DNA of 64,000 nt from Rhodamnia argentea (Eukaryota > Streptophyta > Magnoliopsida > Myrtales > Myrtaceae): contig NC_063151.1 of NCBI RefSeq assembly GCF_020921035.1, forward strand, positions 33,362,934 through 33,426,933, given 5' to 3'. The notes beneath the pieces are model-generated. The model was given only the letters and a program-made list of their open reading frames with translations. It made no database searches and was not told where the DNA came from. Positions within the stretch are counted from its first letter, which is position 1; each line of letters opens with the position of its first letter. A program made the translations under genes and the position numbers. This document shows, piece by piece, positions 47,166 to 59,104 of this stretch.

Positions 47166-48205
47166 TCGAGCTTCTGGGATTAGAGTGCACAATGAAAGCT
47201 TTGCAAATTTCACTTATGTTAATATTAATATAGCATTCTTAGATCGGTGTACCATTTGAAGTTAATAAGCGTATTTAATTTGTGAAATATCTAGACCGTT
47301 ATAGACACTAATACTTTGAGAAGTGAATGATCATTGAACAAGATAGGTTGGTTGATGCATTTTAAAGTACCAAAGCAATTATTCATCGGATGTGGAAATA
47401 AAGGACATTCTCTCCTCTCTTTCTCTCTCCCCTACCCTATCGTTTCTATCTTTCCGTGGCTAATTTTGGATTCAAGATTTTTTTCTTTTGCTTGGATTGT
47501 CTTTCCTTTTCTCTCTCACCATGTTTTGGGACTTTACGAGTGTGAATAATTTTCTATAACTAATATTAGATGAATGTGAAGATCGGTTTAGCCATTCGTC
47601 CGGTCGATAGTCATTGATGAGGATGTTCGTGACGTAACTCCATAAACTCTCCGAAATTATGCTACTCTCCTATATTGGTTTAGATTTAAGTTTAGATTCA
47701 GGGATTTTACTCTTCCAAACTAAATCTAGATATAAATCTGGGAGTTTCTTACAGGTATTTGATCTATGCTCTTTCGACATACTAATGTTGGTGTTACTAC
47801 TTGGCGATAATGATGGGAACGTCGAACCTAGATGCGCACCGCAAGCCATTACATTTGGTGTGGAAATTCTCGGTGTATGCACATCACTAAATTTGCTGAT
47901 CGGCTGTCGAATTTTATGGTGACAGATCTATTCTTTGATGAGAGTGTGCTTCTAGTCGCAGAATATGCTTTGTTATTTGCTTTTTCTGCAGTTTTTTGGG
48001 AGCTTGAAAGCATTCTATGTAACTCTCGAATATTATCCTGATTAAAGAATGGAATCTTTCTTTCAATAGAAAAAGAAAGAAAGAATAATTCCACTATAGA
48101 AGAGAATTGAAGGCTAGATATTAAACATTACATGTGTACTTTGTTGACTTGACAGTGAATGTACGAATGAGTCCTATGTTATGACAATATTATTCATGAT
48201 CTTTG
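47165..48205 (+). repeat. Extra partial copy of the array unit, split by an insertion
   Basis: 47165-47400 ('agtgcacaatgaaagctttg' through 'ccaaagcaattattcatcg') and 48087-48205 ('aattccactatagaagagaa' through 'gacaatattattcatgatc') match consecutive sequence in unit A (about 32380-32645) and in units B, C and D. About 690 bp of unrelated sequence lies between the two halves. Confidence 0.75.
47401..48086 (+). mobile_element. Insertion of unknown origin, possibly retroposed
   Basis: Absent from all other array units. It begins with CT-rich sequence ('cattctctcctctctttctc') and ends with an A-rich tail ('caatagaaaaagaaagaaag'), as expected for a reverse-transcribed sequence or the 3' end of a LINE-like element. 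A frame at 47659-47922 is open for 87 codons, but I do not recognise the product. Short AATA-type words flank it. Confidence 0.5.
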
Positions 48206-48720
48206 TGCAAAACAACGTTATTTTTCTTATTTTTCTTTTATTTGCTGGTTCTATTTTTTTCCTTTAAATACTGTTCATTTTCGTCTTCCTTCATTTCCTA
48301 TATTGTTCATCTCCTGTCACCATGCCGACCTCGATCTAGACCTTGAGCCTTTTTTTGGTGATCATCCGCCCGCGATGGCATGGAACTTGGAGCCCCCACA
48401 ACTCTGAAGTTGCCTGGAATTTCTCTTTGAATGTTGTGAACGACTCCGATTTGACTTTCCCGTAGAGTGAGGCATGCGGATAAGGGATTAGGCTGTGGCG
48501 CAGAAGTGCACGCGAGCGTCGAGGGATGAGGAGGGATTGGGATCTCGAAGGGTCCGTCGTACGTGACACACCGCCACGTTAATGATTTCCTGCGAAAATT
48601 AGCATGAATGACTATATTGAAATTTTGTGTAAAGATTTATGACTAAATTAGTAAACTGAAAATTTTAGGATTGAATTGACATTTGTGCAGCAAAATTTTG
48701 GAATTCTCATTAGAGGAGGT
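48205..48720. repeat. Family 4 element, partial copy
   Basis: The core 'gaccttgagcctttttttgg', 'atggcatggaacttggagcc' and 'aatttctctttgaatgtt' matches 54862-54960. The right arm ends 'gacatttgtgcagcaaa'. The left arm is missing. Confidence 0.6.
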
Positions 48721-49186
48721 CGAACTTCTTGGATCAAAGTGCACAATGAAAGCTTTACGATTTTCACTTATGTTAAGATTAATATAGCATTCTCGGATCA
48801 GTGGATTATCCGAAGTTGATAATCATATGTATATACACAAGCCAATTAGTAAAAAACATGTGGCCTTTTAATGTAACCACTAATTACGGTCGCGTTTGTT
48901 TATGATTTTTAAAAATCAAAAAATAAATTTTTACTTTTCTACCAAAGTTTTGAATATTAGTGAAAATTTAATAATCTTACTATAACCTTTCATAAGAAAT
49001 GAAAAATCCATACATTTTTTTTCTTCAATTGTGGGAAATGTATGCAATGTTAGGCGTCAACATTACTACGCTGTGAAAGTATCGGGTTTTTGAGCTTTAA
49101 AAAGAGAAAACATATTCGAGATAAGATTTAAGATAAGCAAAACTTAAAAATATAAATATAAATCAGTCCATCAAATAATTGATTAA

Positions 49187-49345
49187 GGGTCCCGCTAGTA
49201 TGACAGTGTAACAGTATAACGATGGAATGTCATGCATAAGATTAGAGATGGTTCCGTTATGATTGATATATATTTTTTGCCATTCATGATACTTACGATT
49301 GAGATTGCACGAATATACTATCATACTATGGGCTTTTCAAATCCC
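49187..49345. mobile_element. Small insertion specific to unit C, MITE-like
   Basis: 159 bp lie between 'gattaa' and 'aaattaagg' where units A and B read continuously ('gattaattaggg', 'gtttaattaggg'). The ends are GGGTCCCGCTAGTATGACAG and, on the other strand, GGGATTTGAAAAGCCCATAG, with 'agtatga(c/t)agt' in both arms. Confidence 0.6.
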
Positions 49346-49580
49346 AAATTAAGGAAAGCATGATAGAAAAGATTTCAAACTTGCCAATCACAAGAAGTTA
49401 ACTGGAGCATCCTCGAGGCTCACGTCGCATGTCTCATGAGCGATAAGCATAATACCAAAATGAACTCGATTAGAATTTTGAATCCTCAAGACTCGAGTTA
49501 ACAAAAATATATTTCAATAACCAAAAAAAAAAAAAAAAAGAAAGACAGCTCTCTCCTCACACCGAGCCTATTATATGATT

Positions 49581-49990
49581 TTACATATTGGATACGTTAA
49601 AGTATCCCACATCCGTTTGGGCTGCCATGTGCGAGCTCATTCCCAGTTCATAGCTCGTCGTCCCATTGCTATCCCCAAGGATGCCACGACGAAGGTCTGA
49701 ATCGCGGTGTTGTCTTGTCACGTAAAGGCTACTTTGGGAGGCCATGCCACCGGCCACCCGCCACCCGAGGAGGCTCGTACAAGACGTGACCAACGCGAAG
49801 TCAGCAAGCCAAAGGCCACCCTTCACCGATGGGATGACATCGATAGTGGGATCGAGCTTGCACACAATGAAGTTGAAGAGGCAGGACCTCCGTCTTCTTG
49901 AAAGCCTCCTCAAACATTATCTTCTTGGCGACAACTCTCTCTGCCGTTGTTTTTGCCCCCTACTAGGTCCAGTCGCTTCTCTCCTTAGCA
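49581..49990 (-). pseudogene. Unidentified coding-like relic, best-preserved copy (unit C)
   Basis: The minus-strand frame 49913-49581 is open for 110 codons. It reads LFNFIVCKLDPTIDVIPSVK, then LADFALVTSCTSLLGW, then SSYE-type residues and QTDVGYFNVSNM with a stop. The first half is hydrophobic enough to resemble membrane segments. A different frame of the same strand upstream reads EEAFKKTEV. Units A and B carry damaged copies at the same relative position. I cannot name a family, and the initiating exon is not identified. Confidence 0.45.
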
Positions 49991-50094
49991 TATCTCCCGG
50001 CCTTCTCTCCAAAAACATCTTTACTAATGACCTAAGCTCATATATGAAGAGAGATCAGGGCATATAAACGTCGTATGTGATGGCTTTGTTTGAC

Positions 50095-50370
50095 TTTAGG
50101 GCTTTGGATTGATCGTATAAGCTATAAGCCACAGTTCGCTACTCCGACAATAGCATATCATGGAAATTGGACCAGCGGTCTAAATTGAGAACAAGAATGA
50201 AACCAAGAGTCATCTTAAGCAAAACAGGATAGAGCTACTATTGGTAGCTTTGGTATTTGGTACCTTAGAGAAGATGAATTCGTGAAGTCTATCAATCTCA
50301 TGAGGACTCTTTCCTCCTCCCTCCATCCACGAACATAATCCTATTAATCAGAACAAAATTACAACAATGT
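50095..50370. other. Sequence unique to unit C
   Basis: Replaces the sequence found in units A and B between the 'gactttagg' and 'ttaccttgaatgaagc' landmarks. On the minus strand one frame reads MFVDGGRRKSPHEIDRLHEF over 40 codons, which looks compositionally protein-like, but I do not recognise it. It may be ancestral sequence lost from units A and B rather than an insertion. Confidence 0.35.
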
Positions 50371-50631
50371 TACCTTGAATGAAGCAATTTCTCTGGTAAA
50401 TCACTGATTCGATCATTATCCAATTGAAATTGAGACTGCTTTTGGAATGATGGTTCATAATCTCTAATGAATCAAGTGGAGAACAAATCAGATGCATCGC
50501 TAGATCTTTGCCTTTGAGGAAGAGACTAGAGAGGTTTTGTCACATGGTGGGAGAGCTAGCACGAGAAGAGAGGTGATGTCGGGTACTGATGAAGGATGGT
50601 GCATAAAAAGATGAAGGATCTCATAAATAGG

Positions 50632-50786
50632 CAATGTATTGGCCATGCTCATTATTTTTGTGGATACACTTGCATATTTGCGTTCAATAGACATTTCCAT
50701 AGTGGTAAATTTCATAAATGGTAGGTCTGGTCAGAATTGTTAAATCCCAAAAGGGGGTGCACATCAATTCATTCATGAAGTCTTAG
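50632..50786 (+). promoter_or_regulatory. Leader and start codon of a lost thaumatin-like gene (unit C)
   Basis: The TATA position has drifted to 'tcataaat'. The leader 'gtggatacacttgcat' and the ATG at 50718 are kept, opening a 22-codon frame MVGLVRIVKSQKG. The thaumatin-like first coding exon is deleted downstream. Confidence 0.4.
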
Positions 50787-52307
50787 GAAAAATTTGACTG
50801 CCAACCATAAAGACTTCGAGAAAAATCGTATACGTGGCAATCAGATGATTTTCGGCATGATTTATTAGATGTAGGGGTTCATGCTTGGCCTATGACGTGC
50901 TAAGTGCAACTAAAAGCCTCAAAGGGGTTAATCTTTGTTAAACTCGCACTTCTTTTGTACCTTAATCATAAGTACCAACTTATTGAATTAGACGCATTTG
51001 CAAAACTGATTAAACTCATTGATCTCGCATCGGTATAATTTGATATGATTTGAGATTTAATTTGTGAAGGATCTAGGCCATTATAGACACTAGTACTTTA
51101 AGAAGTGTGCGATCATTGAACAAGATAGGGTTGTTGATATTTTTTAGAGTACCAAAGCAATTATTTATCATATTAAAACAATTCCAAAGTGGTAAATATT
51201 TGAGGGCTAGCCATTAAAAATTACATATGTATTTTATTGGCTGGATAGTAAATGTATGAATGAGTCATATGTTATGACAATGTTATTCATGATCTAATTG
51301 CCGTAAGTTTCGAAGGAAGATGCCGGCATATGCTAATTTAGCTAATTTAAGCGAAAAATATAGCTCATGCTACTATTGAACATAATTGTAGGGTTGAGAT
51401 GCCGACAATGAAATTTGTCATAAATAAGACCATCACAATTTGGGCGGAATGTTATCTACACGAGTTAAATTTTAAGGGGATAATATTGATTATCCCCATT
51501 TTTGGTATGGATACACTTGCCTTATATATAATACATTCTCAAGATGGCAAATAGTATAATTGGTAGGTGACGGTATGATTGATATATTGCGCACAAACAT
51601 GGCAATGTACATTCCTGATGATTACTTAACTATACGAGAAAATCAAAACGAGCCGTTAGATTGTTGATAATTTATACTCAGTCAATATCGTAAGCACATT
51701 TCAACCAAAAATAAAATAAAAAATACTGCAAGCACACAAAATTTAGGGACAACCCCAAAAAAGGCCTAAAATGGGATCACTTTCTCAAGAAAAGATCTAG
51801 AGTGGACTTTGTTTCAAATAAGGATTTGAAGTTGTCAATTTAGCCTCAAACAAGGACCTGAGCTTGTTGGCTGGTCAAAGATTTGCCGGCCAACCAACAT
51901 TGTCGGGGGACTAGAAAAGGGGTAATTTTGTTCAAAATTAGTGATTGGGATAAAATAGAAAATGGATTAATGCTAAAAAAAACCTCAAAGTAGTACACAT
52001 GTGACAAATTTATACTTCTTTTTATCAAATTTTATATTTAAGCAAAAGAAAGAGACGTTAAAACTATTATAAATCAATTAACAAGATGACTGGTATAAAA
52101 CCGTTACAAAATAATGGGGTTTTATGAATAAAATGTTACAAAATCATTGTAAAGCCGTTATAAATTCATTATAAAGCCGTTAGGGCATCGTATGACCATT
52201 GAAAAGCCGGCTATTGCAAAATCATTATGTAACGATGTCTTTCACGGTTGTCATGACTGGTTTTATCAAATATTTCAAAACTGCTGAAATATCCAACAAA
52301 TGGCTCG

Positions 52308-52490
52308 TGTCTGGCTAAGCTGAGGGTGGTTAGTGGAACGGGATGGGGAGGAACATGATATCGTAAAGCATGCATGAGGTTTTTGGTGACTTGCAGTACT
52401 GTTGCAGCCGTGCATCTCAACGCCCGACACCTCTCAGCCATCGGCATACTCGCCCTTCTCTTCTTACGCTCGTTCACACCTGCTCTTTTT
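52308..52490 (+). pseudogene. Thaumatin-like 3' exon relic, unit C
   Basis: Homologous to 35736-35925 and 44972-45160. The opening CPAELRVVSG has become CLAKLRVVSG, and the CCS region is shifted. No upstream exon remains in this unit. Confidence 0.75.
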
Positions 52491-53677
52491 ATTTTTGAAT
52501 CTGAATGATTTATCTAGCAAAAGAGAGAGGACGAGGAGTGAGAGGACGGTAGTGATGAGGACAAACCGATCCACTAGGGGAGGAAAAGAAAACATGAAAA
52601 ATAGAAAAAGATGAACTTAATCTCAATAAAATTTAGGGTTTCTCTAGTTTCAATCTAATTGCAAGTTATGACCATGCTAATTGCAAAGCTTTGATAAGTC
52701 GTCGAATTATGAGGAAATTTGTCATCGTTTTTGGATGTTCTTTTGTTAAAATAATTTACGTGGAAGTAAGATCATGTTGCGAGATTCGCTAGGTAGAATA
52801 ACTCCACCACATATTTGATGCCACCACTATGAGAGATCTTCGTCCAAGTACAGGACGCATCTCATTGTATATATGCTTCACGAGCGAGAGCATATGCATA
52901 AATTCAGATAGCAAAGTAAAAATAGATGTCATTCGGGAAAAAGAAGGCTGTATAATTAATCCATAAAGTTATAGGGATTTTTTTTTTTTTTTGGCATAGT
53001 GCAGAGGAAAGATCACACAAAGTACAGAATAACCGGCTCCCGTACAATTTTACATCAGATACGTGAAACGTGGAATCCCATGGACCATTTAACTTGTTCC
53101 ATGTCCTCCTCTATGATTTTTGAGCAGCAGCAGCAGTTCGTCTTTATGAACCAGAATGACAACAACATGGAACCTAAGCCAACCTCACGCTCTCCAACCC
53201 ACCGGAGGATATTGCACGGGGACATAGCTTCATATCCGTGTGGCTACAGAGATGGCTGATACGGGGACTGCATTGGACTGGGTTGGACTCTAGGGCTTTG
53301 AATTTATGGAGACTGCCCTACTTCGAGTGGTCTCTCCTGTCCTCCCCAGTTCCTTGTGCTGTTATACAGAAAAGAAAAACTCAGGATATCATAATTATCA
53401 TTCGAGAGAGAGAGATGCAGAGAGAGACAGATCTTACCCGCGTTGAATCGTTTTTCTGGTGAATCACTGATCCGATTCTTAATAACATGCAAAGTTGGAG
53501 TATGTGAGACATGATTGTTAGATGCGCGTCAAAAAGAGAATTCCAAAGATGCGAGTGAAGTATGATGCCTGAAACGTAGGCATCACACAGGACTTGCTTT
53601 GAAGCACTTGAAGGACTAGTAAGAAAGAAGAAGAAATACTCTTGGCTAAGGAGTGGCGAACCCAAAGATAAAGGCTC

Positions 53678-53804
53678 TATAAATAGCTAAATATTTAGTC
53701 ATGCTCATTATTGTTGTGGATACACTTGCACGATTTGCACTTAACACGTTACCATACTAAGACATATTATCATGGCAGGTTTCGTTAGAGTTGGTTTTCT
53801 CTAG
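53678..53804 (+). promoter_or_regulatory. TATA box, leader and ten-codon frame (second module of unit C)
   Basis: TATAAATA at 53678, leader 'gtggatacacttgcac', ATG at 53772 (94 bp), MAGFVRVGFL then TAG. Confidence 0.5.
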
Positions 53805-54514
53805 AAGTGCGACCATATACACCCCATCAGTAATTACTTAGCTATTTGACAAAATTAAAATATAGACCACTAGATTGCTGGTGTTTTGATGGATAGATAC
53901 GTGGGCGGCAGTTTCGCAATATATAACATGCCTATCAGACGTACCCAATAGAACTTTATAGTACATAGACAAACCTCTATTTTCTACTGAAAAGTTACAG
54001 TTCGTTATATCATGCTCACGTCTCTTTTCAATTAAACACTAAAGTAGGTGCATTTACCATTGATCGGACAGGTTTCCGACAGCAATTATAACTCATTCAT
54101 CTAGCACACTACTATTTGACATGTCTCTGTATGAGAGAACAAAAGAACAATATATCGACCTAAAAGTAATAAATTGATCTCAAACTTTGTATCTCATGGT
54201 TATTGCATAAAAATGGAAAGATATGCAAATTTTAAAGAAGATACAAAACACCTAGAACTTTTTTATTGCGATGTTTAGAAATTAGTCCTTGTTCTAAGTT
54301 AATATTAGATTTTTTATTGAGCAATGTCAAATTAAACTAAATATTCTTCCATACAGAATTTGTATTCTTTGACGCATTCCAATGATAAGTCTATGTACTC
54401 TTCATTAATGAAAAAAAGATTCTAATATGAAAACTTCTGCTATAAGCGTACAGTTATTTTGATTCTATTTATATTAAAGAAGAATGAAATAATATATGAA
54501 TCGTTAAAATTGAA

Positions 54515-55222
54515 AATCCCTATCAATATTAAACCTATTGTATGGCTTCCAACGTAGTCCTAAACTTTCAAATTCTACTAATTTAATCTTAAACTTTTGC
54601 TCGAAATATTAATGTAATCTTCTAGCCAATTTTAAAATGAAAATGCTGAGGTGAACGACCGGTTATCGCTAGCCGTCCTCCGTGGCACGACAGTCATATG
54701 ATGTTAACAAATTCAAGCAAAATGATGTCGTTTTACTTATTTTTCTGGTTCTATTTTTTATTTTCCTTTTCTTTTGTTTCCCTTTATTTACTGTTCATCT
54801 TCATCTACCTTCATTTCCTGTATTGTTCATCCCTTGTCACCACGTGAACCTACACCCAGACCTTGAGCCTTTTTTTGGTGATCATCTCAGCTGCAATGGC
54901 ATGGAACTTGGAGCCGCACAACTCTGAAGTCGTATGGAATTTCTCTTTGAATGTTATGATCGACTCCGATTTGACTTTCTTGGAGAGCGAGGTGAGCAAT
55001 GCGGAGGTGGGATTAGGGTGTGGACACATGAAGTGCACGCGAGGTCTAGGAATGAAGAGGGATCGAGACCTTGAAGGGTCTGTTCTGCATGGCACACCGC
55101 CATGTCAATGATTTCCGATAAAAAATAGCCAAAATGATTATGTTGAAATTCGCATAAAGATTTATGACTAAATTGACATTTGGACAATAGATTTAGGACT
55201 GATTGGACAGTGTCTCATTAGA
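54515..55222. mobile_element. Family 4 inverted-repeat element with a GC-richer core
   Basis: The left arm ('gtagtcctaaactttcaaat', 'aatgtaatcttctagcc') and right arm ('aaagatttatgactaaattg', 'atttaggactgattggac') are inverted versions of each other, as in family 2. The core (about 54840-55110) contains an open frame starting MAWNLEPHNSEVVWNFSLN that is unlike the arms. A second, frame-damaged copy of the core is at 48345-48590. Transposons of this kind often carry captured host-gene pieces; I infer this possibility and cannot name the donor. Confidence 0.55.
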
Positions 55223-55235
55223 TGAGGTCAAGCTT

Positions 55236-56020
55236 GATGCAGCCCTTTCCCATACTCAAGTCGCGCATGCTCAACCAAGAAGAACAACCCGCATTCAAGA
55301 GCGATGGGCCTTTCATCAACAAGTCCCACACCATCAAGAGTCTCGTATTTGACTTTGTCATAAAGCCTTTGTCATGCAACAAGACGCTCTGGAACAACCT
55401 CAAGCATTAGAAATATTATGCTGTTTAATAGCTTCTAATTCCTAAGTACTTCTAGTTTCTATGTACTTTAATACTTTCTAGTTTCTAGATTAGATTTTAG
55501 TCTTTTGCCATTTCTTTTGTTTTGCTATAAAAAGCCATCAAGTTTATGTAGAAAGACAGACAAATTTGATTAATGAAAATTACCTCGTACATTTCCTTTG
55601 AACCTTGAAGATTTCATACCTCTAAAAACCTAGAAGAGTTTTTGCTTAGTTCTAGAGGAGTCAAAGCTTTTCAAAGTCTGCATCCTTGAAGAGTTGCAGC
55701 CATTAATCTAGAAGAATTGATGCTCTATCGACTTTATTGGAGGCTTGGAAAAGCAGCCATTGAAGTTCCTATCCTTTTCTTATTTTCTTCATTCACGAAC
55801 CATCCACTTCAACCCCTCATTGACACTTCTACAATCCTTATCTCAGAAAACTCAATACATGAAAGTAATAGATCAACGAGTTCTTGAACTATTGACATTA
55901 GAATCAAATCATTCCAACCTATATTGACAGAGTTATGCCCATTCTCTCGAGATCACGCAGAACTGAAATTCCTGCTCTGTTCCCGATTCTATTGTTTTGG
56001 AAGTGGACTGCATAAAAAAT
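55236..56020 (+). mobile_element. Insertion of about 785 bp, LTR-like
   Basis: Paralogous junctions (47160 and 48715) read straight through from 'gaggtcgaactt' to 'cttggatcaaagtgc'. Here the two words are separated by 785 bp. The inserted sequence has a frame to 55408, a TATAAAA box near 55528, and CT-rich and 'gaagag' repeat words, as in a retroelement LTR. I could not confirm TG...CA ends or a target duplication. Confidence 0.45.
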
Positions 56021-56989
56021 TCTTGGATCGAAGTGCACAATAAAAGCTTTGTGAATTTCGCTTATGTTAAAATTAATTTAGTATTCTTAGATAGATTTGG
56101 TATCTGAAGTTGATAAGCATATATAATTTGCTAAGAATCTAGGTGGTTATAGACACTATATTTTGAGAAGTATGCAGTCATTGAAAAAAAATAGGGCTGT
56201 TGATGTCCTTTAGAGTACCAAAGCAATTATTCATCATATGAAAACAATTCCACAGTAGTAGATAATTGAGGGCTAGACATCAAACGTTACATATGGAAAT
56301 TATTGGCTAGACAGTAAACGTACGGATGAGTCATATGTCATGACATTATTATTCATGATGTGATTGCTGTAATTTTGAAAGGAATGTGCCAGCATATATT
56401 GATTCAGCTAATTTGAGCAAAACATACAGCTCATGCTCCAACTGACCATAATTATAGGGTCAGGATGCCGCCAAAGAAATTTTCAATAAATAAAACCATC
56501 ACAATTAAAGTCCAATGTTATCTACACCAGTTGAATTTTATGGGATAATATCAGTTATTCTCATTTTTGGTATCGAGACTCTTGCCTATTTTGTATATAA
56601 TACATTATTAAATGGGAAATAGTATCCGGTATCAAATGAGAGCTATAAGCAACTAGAACACCTTTCTCATTGGTGGGGCAAGCTCTTTTACTTTGGTGCA
56701 TGATTTTTCTTGGCTATATGTTTCATCCAGGGAAGAGATGGTAGGTTTCGGTATGACTGATGTACTGCACAAACATGGGAAGGTACATTCCTGATGATTA
56801 CTTAACTACATGAGAAAATTAAAATCTAGTCTTCAGATTGTTGATAATTTTTACTCAAGCAATATTGAAAGCACTCAAAATTTATGGAGTAATATTTCTA
56901 GTTGAAAGTTATAAATTTAATGTAAGACTTTTATGTGCTTCCTATTATATGTGAAAAGTATCTGTAATCAAGTATTGGAGATAAGTAAA

Positions 56990-57590
56990 TCGCAAGTGCC
57001 ACAACTTTGGTACGGCGCTCATTCGAGTATCATAACTTTTTTTTCACTCACTTAAGTGTCACAATTTTTAAAAATCGATCACTTAAGTGACATCGACTAT
57101 TTAGCTCGCCGGAAATCATTTGTGGATGCCGGAAAGTTTGACGTGGCAGCAGCGGCACGATTTTTTGAATTTTTTAAATATTTTCTAGAATATCTTTGTT
57201 TTTTTTTTTGTTTTTTGTTTTCCTATTTATTTATTTTTTCTGATTTTTGACATTGGCCAGCAAGGGTCACCGACGACCCTTGCTAGCCACGATCCGTTGC
57301 CCGGGGGTGGGGGCTGCCTCACCCTCGGCTGGCGGGGCAGCGACGGCCATGGGCGAGGGCCCTCGACGTGTACGTCAACGATTAAAAATGTCAACGTCAG
57401 AACGCAAGTCATGCTATGTAGAACAATCGACGTGCACGTCAACGATTTTAGGCCAAATTTTGCCAAATGGACTTAATTGGCACAAATGCAAAAAGGTTTA
57501 GGACCGAACTGGCACCAATAAAATATTTAGAACTGAATTAACACAAATGCAATAGGTTCATGACTATTTTGACACTTTTCCCCATATTCC
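56990..57590. mobile_element. Composite inverted-repeat element in unit D
   Basis: The left part repeats 'cacttaagtgtcac'/'cacttaagtgacatc' words. The right part ('ggcacaaatgcaaaaaggtt', 'gaactgaattaacac', 'ttcatgactattttgacac') is the family 2 arm. The core is GC-rich ('ccgacgacccttgctagcc'). The two ends belong to different families, so this is probably a nested or recombined element. Confidence 0.5.
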
Positions 57591-59104
57591 ATGATACGGA
57601 GATATTCTGTGGCTTCGAGAAAAAGAGGGAAAAGGTTCAATAGCTACTTATTTTCTTCAAGAAAAAGGCCAAAATATGAATTTGAATGGGAAAACAAACA
57701 GAAAATGGTCCCTCAATATTGATCCACCTGTCAGTGTGCTTAAAGTATATTGAAGCTAATGAAGAAATCATTTTTCATATTGCATTGCCTCCTAAACTCG
57801 TTTTAGGATAATATAAACACTTATTTATGATAATCATTGAGACGCAATATCCGACTAGCGGCTCTAAACATGTCTGGTGCGAACTAGAAGGATGACAATG
57901 ATTTGCTTGTATTCTCATGTATGTGGTTGAATTTGAAGGACCAAAATAATTATTGTAGCGCCAAAGGTTTGAAATCATAATGGTAAACTACACGGACCGA
58001 CGATGTTTATCCAATTTTCAAACTTGATCCTAAACGTTTAAAAGTCCATATTTAAGCAACCGAAGTACATCGTACATTACGACCACATCAATCATTGCGA
58101 AATTTTGATTAGTCGTTGATTTAATAGAAGATTACCATCATTTGAATTTGGATATTATTTGGTAACAATGATTTACTTAAAAGCATCGTCATGTTACGAG
58201 ACTCGTTAGATAGAACGACTCGGAATATTTGAGGCCTCCACTGGGGAATATCTCTCAGCGCAAGGACAAGCGAGAGGATATGCGTAAGCTAGAATAAAAC
58301 GCGGCAAAATATTTGTCATATAAGGGAAAAAGAAGGGTAAAGAATCCAAGTAGTCATATATACAACACAAGTCCATTTTGCATAATATCAAGGAAACCTC
58401 TCACGCACACCATACAAAATGACCGGCTCTCGAACAATTTTACGTCGGATCCATGAAACGTGAAACCTATCGATCATTTATCTTGCTCCCGACTCCAGTG
58501 TTCTTTTCCTCTGTGATTTTCTGAGCAACAACAGCAGCAGCAGCGGTTCGTTTTCATAAGACCCAGAATTTCATGAGGACGACATGGAAACCTCAGCAAC
58601 CCTAACCCACCAGAGGATATGGCCCCGGAGGATGGGATGGCCGAGATACTGAGACTACATTGGACAGGATCCGGCTCTAGGGTATCATCCAAGAACAAAG
58701 CAGCGCATCGAGCTGACGGAGGAGACTTCACGAGTTCTCTTCCCTCCTCCCACCGTCTATGTGCCTTGTGCTGTTCTTCAGAAAAATAAATCCTGGATAT
58801 TATAATCATCGTTTTGGGGGAGAGGAGAGAAGAGAGAACAGATAGAGATGTTACCTGGGGAAAAGCACTTTTCTGGTGAATCATTGATCCGATACTTAAT
58901 TACATGCAAGGCTGGAGTATGTGAGAGATGATGATCGGATGCGGGTCAAAAGAGGTTTCCAAAGATGCGAGCGAGATATGGTTGCAAGATTCTCAGTTTC
59001 ATAGGCATCCTCAGGGTCTTGCTCTGAGGCACTTGAAGGACTAGTAAGAAAGGAAAATGAAATTCAGTTGGCTATGGCATCGGGCACCAAAAGACAAAGG
59101 GCCC

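Larger units (their letters stand above)
48820..54450 (+). repeat. Tandem segmental duplication, unit C
   Basis: Starts in sequence homologous to about 29680/38805 ('cacaagccaattagtaaaaa'), so it lacks the uL18 exon. Landmarks: minus-strand block (49581), TATA modules (50632, 53678), only the first 50 or so bases of the family 1 element (51960), then a direct jump to sequence homologous to 35450. The deletion removes the family 2 element and the first thaumatin-like exon. The 3' thaumatin-like exon (52308), the CAG run (53124) and the end block follow. Confidence 0.85.

Noticed and set aside
58474..58884. 136-codon minus-strand frame with a Cys run
   Set aside because: The Cys run is the CAG repeat read on the other strand. 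Equivalent sequence in units A to C does not keep the frame.
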